Source: Sipunculus nudus
Taxonomy: Eukaryota; Annelida; Sipuncula; Golfingiida; Sipunculidae
Reading direction: 5' to 3'
Assembly: GCA_026874595.1 (NCBI GenBank)
Contig: CM049311.1
Span: 20,148,176-20,212,175, forward strand
DNA: 64,000 nt
Shown: piece by piece, positions 47,901-59,900 of the stretch
Layout: every line of letters begins with the position of its first letter
Position numbering within the stretch: the first letter of the stretch is position 1
Notes under the pieces: generated by a model
The model's input: the letters and a program-made list of their open reading frames with translations, nothing else
The model's database searches: none
Told to the model about the DNA's origin: nothing
Position numbers and translations under genes: made by a program

Positions 47901-50900
47901 AAAGCCAATAGTTACAGTCACAGTTGGAATAGTCCTTTTACATTATTGACATATCTTTATATACTGATACTGGTAATACCTAATAATTTTTAACCAAAAG
48001 TGGTTGAGAAAGAAAGAATATATAGTGCTTTTTGCTGTAATTCCTGCCACTTAATAACTGCTTTAAGTAGCATTGTTTGTGCATAACACTGCAAAGGAAT
48101 TGATACCAGGCCATGCAAGAATGTTTTGACCAAAGAGAGCACATTAACACAGGAATTAAACTTTATATATCTCTCAATTTAAGTCAAACCCCAGCTCCTG
48201 CCAGTGTCTGTAATTAGAGTTGTACTTTGCGTATTAATGTGCAGGAATTTCAGTGCTTTTCTTGCAGCTTGCCCAGAAAACTGTCAGATCTGCACATGGG
48301 ATTCTACCAACAGTCAGACCAAGTGTAAATCTACTGGCTGTGCCACTGGTTTTGGATACAAGTCTGAAGATAACACATGTGAAGGTAGGACTGGTTTTTG
48401 TGTGTTTGTGGTTATATGTGTACGTGTGTGAAATGAGTCAATGTTTGCAGTAAGATAGACTATTGGAAAAAAATAAGGATCCATGTTATATAGCATTTCT
48501 ACAACATAATTTTCTTTTTGTGACTGTTTATTTATATAAAAATATACTTTCATCAGTTTCCATTTATTCTTTCAACAAGTTTCTCTATCTGGTCCAAATC
48601 TGCTTTCTTGACTGGGTTTTTGGTATAAATTGTTAAATATTGATAATAATTTTAATGCAGTGATTGAACAATATTTATGCTTTCATTCATTGGTTCATCT
48701 CAGTATCTTGAAACAAGAGCTAGTGATCTCAGATTTTATATGGAAGTTGAGTAATAACTTAAATATTTCCAGCTTGTCCTGAGAACTGTGAGAAATGTAC
48801 CTGGGACAAAACCAACAGTGCCATGGCCTGCAAGAGCAGTGGATGTGCTGCCATGTTTGCTCCAAAAGGAGATGGAACCTGTGAAGGTCAGAAAATGTAC
48901 TATATTTGTTACACACAGGATTTTATACATAAATGTTTATACACCACAGAATGGAAAGAAGAAATCCTATATGAAACAATACTGCTTATCTGAATGGGTT
49001 CTTTTTGGGGTGTCTGGCACTCTTTGAACTCTAGCATCTTTAAACTCTGGACTTTCACTCTGAACTCCTGGCCTCTCATATAGCCTTTATTTATTCACTG
49101 GGATTACATATAAAAAGACTTATCTAACAAATCTCTGCAAGATGCAGACAATGCAATGTTATGTACAATGCATTCTTTTAAACTTCCTGTGGATTCTTAT
49201 ATTTGAACCAGTATTTGTTATAAAAAATTTCATTCATGAGTACATAGTCATAGTTACATTTTCATTGCAGGTTTCATTTACTTTAACAAATAACAGATTA
49301 GAGATTTCAGTTTTACATGATCATGTACCCTTTTATTATGATGAATAGAATACATCCTGGAGTAATCCAAGAGCTTGGTTTGCATTTAATATTATTTGAT
49401 GTTTCATTATGTTACATATATTTCATTATGAATTGTTCAGTACTTGCCTTTCATTTATACATTTCCAGCCTGTCCTGGGAACTGTAAGAAGTGTACATTT
49501 GACAGTGGAGCCTCAGCCACAGTGTGTACCAACGATGGCTGTAATGATGCCTTTGCTCCTAAAGGTGATGGCTCCTGTGAAGGTATGTGTCTTAAAGTGC
49601 TGGGATGACTTACTGGTATTTGTTCAGGTATTAGACAGCATAACATAAGGTCCCAAGTTCTAAATCACATGGGGCTAAGTGACATGTAGTCATTTTAATT
49701 TAATCACTGAAAATGCTGTTACTGAGGCATTTTCCTCAGTTTCTACATAAAATGGCAAAAATCAGGAATTTTTATACATGCATTTGCACACTTATTTTCA
49801 TTTCATCTCCATCCTATGCAATCACAGTGTAATTACAAATCACAGTTCTATATTTGTTTTTTAAGACCAAACTTAGCCTTTGCTATGGTTACTTAAAGCA
49901 TTAGAATTAAAGTTTTAAAACTCTCCTATTGTCTACAATCATTTTGAGGTTAAGTTTATCTTTCATGCAGAAAAAAATCAGCTGAACAATTATTTCAGCA
50001 GAATACAATATATGATAAGGATGCTTATATTACATGCCTAATTGTACAGACATGGTCTCTGACTAGTTTTACTGGAATGAAATATTTAGCTTTCCGACAA
50101 ACAACAACAATGTCCTTATATCGGATCAAGCCTTTATATGGATGTAAGGCGGACACTGAACGGAGATGACCGTAAACACATGTGGTAACAATGAACATTA
50201 GTTTAACTAACTGCCGTAAGGTGGCGCAACCACCTCCCTTACCTTCACAAAGGAAAGTAAGACACATCAACATAGAAATAATCACACTGCTGGACAGGCT
50301 AGAGTTCACATTCCTCACTGATGAAGGTACTGAAGTAATTAGGATACAGCACAACTGGGTTTAGGTGAGCGGCGCTAGGCTCGCACTCACTGAATACAGG
50401 AAATAAAAGGGTACCACAACAGTGAGTTGTGGGGTCATTGAGCATGCAACATAGATAATAATAAAATGAGTTCTTAATGTAAAACGATCAAGGTAACACT
50501 AGTCCATGACCCATGTACCACTATCCTGCCAGGCTGGGGGTTTTCTTGACCGTGAGGACCGGCGTAGTGGGGTGTTGAGGGTGATGTTATCCTCAAGCAG
50601 GGCGGGCGAAGAGGGTTTGGACAACTCAGACGTGGCTATCACGTGATTCTCTGGTATCCGATGCTCTGGTGATGGGCCGGCTGGGGGGTCGGGCTGAAGT
50701 ACTATTTCAGGTGGCACGGGTGGCGGATACTGCGCAGGATAGTGATCCGTTGTTGCCATAGGAGGCGCTGTCTGTGGCGCTGCATGCGCTGACTCAGTGT
50801 CAGAATCAGAACAGTTGTCTAAGCCTCTGACGGGGCCAGTGTGTGGGCCACCTAAGGAGGTAGATATGACAGGATAAAAATCTGCGATTCTCATATCATA

Positions 50901-53900
50901 ACACTTAGACCGAAACTGAGACTTAGTGAATTTTCTGACCTGGCAAGTTGTATCAGACACCTCTGTAACCATGTATTTGTCTCTTGCTCTGGTTTTATCT
51001 CGGTCAGCATACAGGTATACGAGGTCCCCGACTTGAAGGTCATATTGGCGAGACTGTGATTTGCCACTAGATTTAGCCGTAGCACTGGGACCATGATTTT
51101 GTTCGCGGGTAAAGTGTTGTTGTAGGATAATTTGACGGTCATCAATAGGTAATTGCTCACCTGTTATCTGATCCCGTTGGGTCCATATTTCCCTTGCGGA
51201 AAGACCAGCTTTCCGGATTCTGGTATTCATGTTGGCTGTGGCTTGAGCCAGTGTTAGCTTAGTTAAAGGGCCACCTTCGGGGCAAATCTTGAGGCATTCT
51301 AAACCGAGCTCATTGATGGCATGTTCGGCGACAGGGTTTTTATTTATATTTTTTGAACGGCCAAGCTCCAGGGTTATTCCATGGGCTTTAAGTAGGGGCT
51401 CGCTGGCAAGGGCCTGGAAACCTGGGGCCTGATCCACCCTGATGTGCACACAGTAATCCCCCAGTGATCGCAGCTCGGCGCACATGGTCAGTATGGCGTC
51501 TCGTAACGTACGTTGTTGCTCATTGTTGATCAGCATTGTGAGGGTGTAAGATGAAACAGTCTCGCGTAGTATGAGAATGTACTGGCGATAGCGGCGCATA
51601 ACATCGGCACTGAATGACAAACCGATCCTGTCTGGGGGTGCTGTGGATGATTGTTGAATAAGCTGATTGGGGACTGACCGTAGGGCAGTGCAGTGATGAC
51701 ATGACGAACAAACTAATTCGATAGCTTTACCCAGGTCAAGAGCATAAAAATAGCGTGAGGTAACCTGTTTCATCTGGTGGCGACTAGGATGGTCAAAGCG
51801 GATGTGGATGGCTGTAAGGAGTCCATCCAAGACCTTGCGTGGCACAACAATACGCTCTCGCGTTGGTTGAAAAGGCAGATCAGTTCGTACAATGAGGAGA
51901 ACATCTCTAGCGATGGTGACGTTATTGAGGTACCTCTTGACGTCAGGAATTTTGGTTATTTTCTTGGATGGACGCGTGCCCTGTGACAGATGGGAGTGAG
52001 TACGTTTCAGATCAGGGCACTCATGTTGGATAGCGTGCCAGGCTGCGCGGCTGGTAAATGGCATATTGTTTGAACCGACGATGACGTCACGTATGGTCAA
52101 TTTTCGGATGACAGAGTCCTCAGTCTCCTGTACAAAAACACACAACTGACAGCTTTGGTCAGGACACGTCAAAGGATTTCTGCTAGCATAGTCTGATGGT
52201 AAGTTGGCCTCACCTGCGATATGACGGACCGTGACCTGGTACCGACTTACGATGGACAAAAATGTTGTCACTCGGGAGCTGGTAGAGAACTCTCCTCTGC
52301 AGAGTTTGTTGTAGGCTAATACGCATGGGCGACTGTCTGTCGGTACCTGGGTAGTATGGTGCGATTGAGTAATATAGGGGGAGAAATGCTTCACAGCTGC
52401 TCCGATGCATAGTGCCTCCACCTCACACGGAAGCCATGTTATTTGGTGTTTACGGAGCTTTGCATTAAAGAACCCTGCCAAATGGAGTTTATCATCTCGC
52501 AGTACATATAGTGTGGCACCTATACCACATTGTTTTACAGATCCGTCAGTGACGACCCAGAGACAGTCGTCTGGTCTCGGCAAAGTAATTACCTTATTGT
52601 CACGGAGGCGTAACTGAGAATGTGTGAATGTGGTTAATAGCTCATCAGTCCATTCAATTTTGTCACGAGATGGCTTGCCTGCAGTGTGCCTTTCGAGGGG
52701 GTCCATCAGGTCAGCATACCCGGGCAGCACCTGACTGAGCACTTTGTATGCGCCGATATATGATCTTAACCCTTTGATTGTGGATGGGGGCTCCACAGAA
52801 GATAGTGCGGCGATTCTGTGAGGGCTAGCTTTGAGGGTACCACTGGACCAAACCCATCCAAGAATAACTGTTGTTGTAGGGCATATGATAGTTTTCGCTG
52901 CGTGTAGGCTGATGTTGTTACGTTTGAGGGAGGCAAGGACCTGGCCCCAGTGATTGAATAGATCTTCCGGTGTGTCACCACCCACGAAGAGATCATCAGC
53001 TATTTTAGCTACACATCCTTCTTGAATGAAATCACTGAGCACTCTGCACATCAGCTCCTCCAGACATGTTTCAGATCCAGGCATGCCCATGGCACACCTG
53101 GTATACACGCGTATCCCTTTGAAAGGTGTGACTACACCACAATATTTCATCGAAGACTGGGAAAGGGGGATTTGGTAGAATGCATGGCGAAGGTCGGTAA
53201 CTATGATGTATTTCCACCGTCCTATGTCTCTGAGGACACTGTCCACGTTCGGCATGAGGGAGGGCTGGGGTTTACTGTACTGTCCTACTTCCCTGAATGA
53301 GGTCACCAGCCGACTCCCCCCGTTCGGTTTTTTTACCAGAAATGACAGGTTTAGGTATTCAACACAGACGTTCACTTCCTCGGGTTTAGCGAAGACTCCG
53401 GCAGATTCAAGCTCATCAAATTTCTGTTGGAGTTCAATCATTGACTTCCGGTTGTAATGTGGTATACGGCCCTTCCGTTGTGGGGGGAGGGTCGGGCCCA
53501 TATTGACAACTGCCTCAATTTTCCCACTGACCCCGTTATACTTAGATATAGTGGGTTTAAACACACTGTCATAATCCATGTTCAGGTCAGTAAACATGTC
53601 GCGTATTGTTTTGGGTAGACATTGATCCGGATCGACTGATACCTGATGGGAATGGGAACCACTGGCTGTTTCGCGAGACATAACAACCTTATTGGCCTGG
53701 GGGTCACATACTGTAGGTAGTGTTTGATCCTCAGAGACTTGCGATATATGATGTAACTGGCATAAGTGTTCATTGCGTTTAAGTAATATAGCCTCTTCTG
53801 TGGTATTTACGAGTCGCAATGTGTGGCCAATGGACTGTATTTCTTGAGGAGCAGGCCATGCTTTGTCTGGGCTAACATGTTTGTTGCATGGTGCGTCAAA

Positions 53901-56900
53901 CCGTGGTTCAAGTGCCCAAACAGAGTCAGGTTCAGTGTCATGTGGTGCCTCTAAATCAATATATTCACCCGGAAGAACTACAGTCTGTTTAGGGGGGGCA
54001 CGAATCAAGAATATCTGGGCAGGCCTGGTTGAAACATCACTATTACGTGGGGTTTTGTAATATACAACATCAGTTCCATGAATGACAACTTGTTTCTTGG
54101 CAGAACGTATGGCTATGTCATTGTCAGTGAGAAAGGGAGTGCCAGCTAGTATTTCGACATCTAGTTGTTTTACCACAAGGGCGTCGAGCTGGAATGTATA
54201 TAGCCCTCTGGTTAATTCGCAGTGAACCTCACCTATAATATCCAGTGGCGTGACGCCATCCGCCTGTCTGGCCATCTGGGATGCAGGGGTTATAGGTAAG
54301 CCAATGGCATGAGCCGAAGATTCTTTGATCATATTAGTAGTCGCACCAGTGTCAAGTGTGAGATGGACCAACTTGTTGTTATAGTATGTGTTCAGATAGG
54401 GGGATTGCTCAACATTACATCTACGGACACTGGGTGTGTCGAATAAGGCGCAAGGCACATCATCCCTACCTCCGTGGTCTTCGATACACTCCTCGTAATC
54501 ACTACTGTCCTCCACTTCAGTAATAAGGCGCGATCTAGCCATATATCGCCTGTCACTGTCAGGCAAGAATTTGCATTCACTTAGATTGTGAGATGTGTAA
54601 GGTCGGTTAGCCGTTTTGCATAGTATGCACGATTTTCGTCTTTTGAATACTGGGCGTGAACTGTTGGTCGGAACGAATCTGTGTAATGGGCAGCTAGTGT
54701 GGCTGTGCGCATGGCTCTCGTGTCCTCAATAGTGTTTAACTCTTCTAGTAGAGAGGGTAAAGCCTGGGATATTTCCGGTTTGATGGAAGCAAGTGACTTA
54801 TTCCTGAGCTCAGTCCCGTATTTTTGTTTGACCAAGCGAGGCAAACCAACATGAATGAGCTGGAGCCATATCACGACGACAGTGTTCTCGAGTGTTGGGG
54901 TTAAATCCTCGTCCTCTGACACATGTGCTCCGTGATGGGTGATGCCACAATCAGTCGTTAACAGATTGTCTTGGAAGAACGCCATTATACGTTGATATAG
55001 GTCCTCAGGGCGTTCATCAGGTGATAGTTTGATATTGGCCAGATCCAGAAAGTGTGAGCCCGTGGACTGGAAACCGTAATGCTGTCTTATCAGGTACCAA
55101 ATGCCTTTGAGGGAAGTTGATCCTTTTATTATGGAATTTCGTGAAATCACTGTGCAGTAATTAGCGATTTGACCCAGCATAAGTTCTAAATGGGCAGTTT
55201 TCTGCGCTGCAGTAAGTCTGCTGTCAGCAGCTACGCTTGGCCCATCATCACTAAAACCTCTGTTTGGGTTGGAGGCGGTTTTCCTTTGCCAAGTAACATC
55301 TCCTAAGAAGGGAGCAAAGTTCCTGTCTAAGGACAATATATAAATAAGGTTTTGTTTCCAGTTCTCAAAGGAATTCACAGTTTCATGAGTGGTCAGCTGC
55401 CATTGTTTCGGCGCTCTGGGAGTTGCCATGCTTTTACTTTAGCAGGAGATGTACAATTACAACAGTGGGCGATAATACCTGCGTTTGGCAGCTTGTCACT
55501 GGTTCAGGCAGAATGTCTATGGATCCGGGCACTTGTGGGCTACAAGGTGTGAGTGCTGTTGTATAGGGTCTTCTTTGCGACGAAGATGTGGGCTAGATCC
55601 TGCTGCCACCACGACAAACAACAACAATGTCCTTATATCGGATCAAGCCTTTATATGGATGTAAGGCGGACACAGAACGGAGATGACCGTAAACACACGT
55701 GGTAACAATGAACATTAGTTTAACTAACTGCCGTAAGGTGGCGTTCCAACAAGATTTCATTCAGTACATCATTATATTGTGTTGTTCATGTCTGTAGACT
55801 GTATAAAAGTTCTCGGGTCATTATTTGGTACGTGTTGTTTATGTCTGTAGCCTGCCCAGCTGACTGTACCAAGTGCACCTATGACTCTGCTAACTCTGCC
55901 ACAGTGTGTGCTAATGATGGATGTCCAGAAAAATTTGCTACCAAAGATGATGGATCCTGTGGAGGTGAGTTAAAGGGCACAAATGACTGTAACATGACTG
56001 CACTCAGGTTTATTTTGGTAAAACATGAACATTTTAACAGTTTCTTAATTTTTTGAGGATCCATGAATCTTGCCTGAAGAGATTAAAGGGGCCCAACAAC
56101 TAACTGACCTTTATAAACTAAAGGTAATCCCTCGGAGCTTTTATAAGTATAGGCCAGAAAACTAGGATATCACTGCATGCAGGCTGCTTGTTTGATTTAT
56201 ATCAATGTGTTTATAATATGTGGGGGCCTGCCAAAATATAATAAATTCAACAAGGGCATCTAGCAGCAAGTCAGTTAAGCCAGAGATTCGCAAATAGGGT
56301 TTTGCAACAAGTGACCTTTTCTACCTCAGCATAAATGCAACCTTCCACCTTGGGATATGTTTTTCCTCTTGGTCAACAAAGCTTTGTTTACAAACACTTT
56401 GTTGATAAACAAGTTCATACATACTTCACGGAGCCATTATCAGAACTGTTCATACCCAGAATGACCCTTAAATCATAAATGTATACACAGAGGAATCCAG
56501 AAATCACATAAATTCTTTTTCAAATGGCAGGTGAATGAGCACCTTCAAGTCTAATGTATGTTTTAGTTCTAAAGACAGTAAAGCTACCCTTTATTATCTG
56601 AAATGGTATATTATGCTGTAAATCCTAAAATTCAAGGAAGCTTATCTAAGCATCATACATAACAATACTTCATACTGTCTATTCACTCTCAACATGCTAT
56701 ACAGCATATGATTGTGCCAAACTGAAACACTAATAATTCTGATTTTCAAACAGCCTGCCCTGGTAACTGTGGAGAATGTACATACAACGCTGGAGCCGCG
56801 GCTGTGGAGTGTAAGAGCACGGGGTGTGATCCCGAGTTCGGCTTCAAGAGTGATGACAAAACTTGTGTTGGTGAGTTTTTCTTATTTATAAAGAAAAAAT

Positions 56901-59900
56901 CAGTTGCTTTCAGTTTCAACAAAATAGCTTATTTCCAGTATTTGTAATATAATTTAAATATTAGATAACTATTGCAGCTGTATTTTACATTATATTACTG
57001 AGATATATAGCATTGTATTATAAAATGGACACATGCTTGATCAAGATTTGTTTTTAAACTTAGTGCTTATTATTTGAAGAAAAAAAAATTAAGAATTATG
57101 ATAATTATATTGTCATGTGATAGGTAAATGTATGAACTACTATAAATATGTAAATTTACTGTAATGCAAAAAGTTTCATTAAAGATACAACCAGATTTTA
57201 TTAAGAAAGCAATACAAATTACTTCCATTGATCATCATTAGAGGCATATTAAAATATTTCAGATAATCCAAATTCTCAGCTGAAATATCATACTGCTAAA
57301 AAATATCCTTTTTTTGCCCAATCAGCCTGCCCTGAAGGTTGTGAGAAATGCTCCTACAACACTGGTGCAAGTGCTACAGAATGTCTTCCAAATGGCTGCA
57401 AGGCAGGATTTGCATACAAGGCTGAGGACAAATCATGTGAAGGTGAGAGGCATTGTGGGATATGTCACATGATTAGGATCATTATGGGATATGTCACGTG
57501 ACAGGTGCTGATTTACATAGAGGTACCAGCTCCAATGAATACACACAGATGGTGTTACAGTCAGATTAAAATTGCTTCTCATTGCAGGGATTATTCTAGG
57601 CCATTTTAGGGGCCTTATTCCTAGTCACCTCTTGCCCTCTGAAACTTCTGTATTTTTTTCTTAAAATTCTCCCTATATCTCTTGAACAGTACAAAATATA
57701 ATTCCCCTTCAAGCAAGAAAGGATGCAAGTGGTGAAAGAAAGAATTATTCCTGCATGATTTCTAAACTTTTTCTCAGGCTGATGATCAGAGTTGAATATT
57801 TAAATCAATTTCTTTTAAAATATGTCTTTGTGTATTTCCTTGCCATATCTGTAGCACCAAGAAGGACAATAATTTACAAGTTATTACGTACCAGGTAGCT
57901 ATCTTAACTACCTTAAAATTAACAATATACATTATAAGTGCACAGGTGTTAACATTTTATCTATTCCTCTTAAATTTATGTCCTAGTTTAAAAAGCCTTA
58001 TTTATTTTGTCTTTCTGAATTTAATGATTGACAGTTAAAGCTAAAAAGGCCGACAATAAACAGATTTTATGAAAGTATAATAAAATAGGTAGGAATTAAA
58101 AAAGAAATGTTCTTATTTATGTTGACAGCCTGTCCATCTAACTGTGAGAACTGTATCTACAATACCGCTGACAGCAAGACGGACTGTGACCAGGAGGGCT
58201 GTGCTGCAGGGTTTGCCTTCAAGGCTGATGACAAGATTTGTATTGGTATGTATGGTATATGTCTATCTAAACGTATGTATCTATAGCTGCACCACAACTT
58301 GTGAGATCCCTGATTGGAATTTTCATTAAAATAAACAAGAATCTAGCAAATTCATGGAATTAATGTTGCCCCGCTTTGGGCTCTTGTTATCTTTCACACT
58401 TGATAAGCAACCAAAATTATGACGTGGAGAAAATCTTGAGGGCACATGAAAACCTAAAACACATCCACTTTGACATGTGGAGACACTACAAAACCAATCC
58501 CATCCAAGGTATGCTTGAGAGAAATCACTGTCCCAAATTTGAATGAAATAGGATAAACTTTAGGAAAGTTATCGCATGGAAACAAAGAAAAACTTGATGG
58601 ACGGACAGACAGATAGACAAACCCAAATCAGTGTCCCCCACATCAACAGAGAGGGGGACAAAAATACTTGATACTCCATTTTAAAGCAGGAGCAGGACTT
58701 TCCCCCAGTCATGCTCAGTTGCTTTACCTTTCCTGCATTTCATATAAAATAAATGAACAGGTTAATAAGTTATTATAATAAATATCCAAATAACTTGAGG
58801 TCATTCCTGCTTTCCAGAATAAAAAATTCTGCATTGTTACTTAAGATTTGTTATATTTGGAATGGACTTGGCTCTAACAGTTTGGTCAGAAACAGCAGTG
58901 CCAGTGTCGTATAAAATTGTATAAACAGTTGAGACCTGCATTGTCACTTTCATTATATGTGAGGGATCTCTCTTGATCTGAAAGTGCAGTGTAACTTAGC
59001 CTCAGGTGTCAATTTATTAATTAAGATATCTTTATAATTATAACTCTGGATTTTTTTACCAGCTGATTTTCTCATGTGTCAGGAAAAGGGAGTTATTGGA
59101 AGTTTTTGTTTTGTTATAATTTGGAAAAAAATGCTGACTCCTTACAGACTGTCCATCAAACTGTGGTAAGTGTACGTACAGTGACAAACTCGGAGCCACA
59201 GAGTGTGAAGGTCACCAGTGTCAGGTTGGATTTGCTCAGAACCCAGAGGACAACACGTGTGTTGGTGAGTGTGAATTTTTCTGTTTAGTCTTTGTTAATT
59301 AACCGGTGAAAATTATACTAAAGATACCAAAGTGCAGAAAGCTTATTTTTCTACCCATTTTCCATTATCACAATGGCGTGCTGAAAAATAAATTTACATT
59401 TACAGTAGATGGTATCCAGTTTGTTTATAGTGTTAGTATTTGAAAATAATTCTTTTGTTTTAATTTGCCACATTACCATCAAACTGGTGTTTTGACCAAT
59501 GGGTCATAATTGTAGAAAACATTAAAACTTACAATTAAAAATAACCTTTGAAGATCATTATCTACAGATCAGCTTAACCTGAAGATGTTCTAAACAAACT
59601 GGGAATGTGTTTACTTTTTTATTCTGTATTTTATTTTAGAGACTGTCCCTCCGATTGTGACAGCTACATATTTAATGATGTATTTTATTTACCCCCTGAC
59701 TCTGACGGTTACATATTTAATGATATAATTTATTTACCAGCCTGTCCCTCCGTCTGCGACAGCTATGTGTTTGATGATGTATTTTATTTACCAGCCTGTC
59801 CCTCTGACTGTGACAGCTATGTATTTGATGATGTATTTTTTTTACCAGCCTGTCCCTCTGACTGTGACAGCTGTGCCTATGATGCTGAAGCTGTGAGTGG

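Larger units (their letters stand above)
50096..55743 (-). mobile_element. Full-length Ty3/Gypsy element 2 (5,648 bp), antisense in intron 17
   Basis: Two 131-bp LTRs differing at two positions flank, in minus order, a primer-binding site, gag, pol and a polypurine stretch. Both ORFs are open, and 4-bp duplications (TTCC) flank the whole. It lies in the cysteine-module gene between exons 17 and 18, in the opposite transcriptional direction. The near-identity of the LTRs points to recent insertion. Confidence 0.9.

Noticed and set aside
52405-53457. Plus-strand ORFs inside element 2
   Set aside because: Antisense shadows of the intact pol frame.
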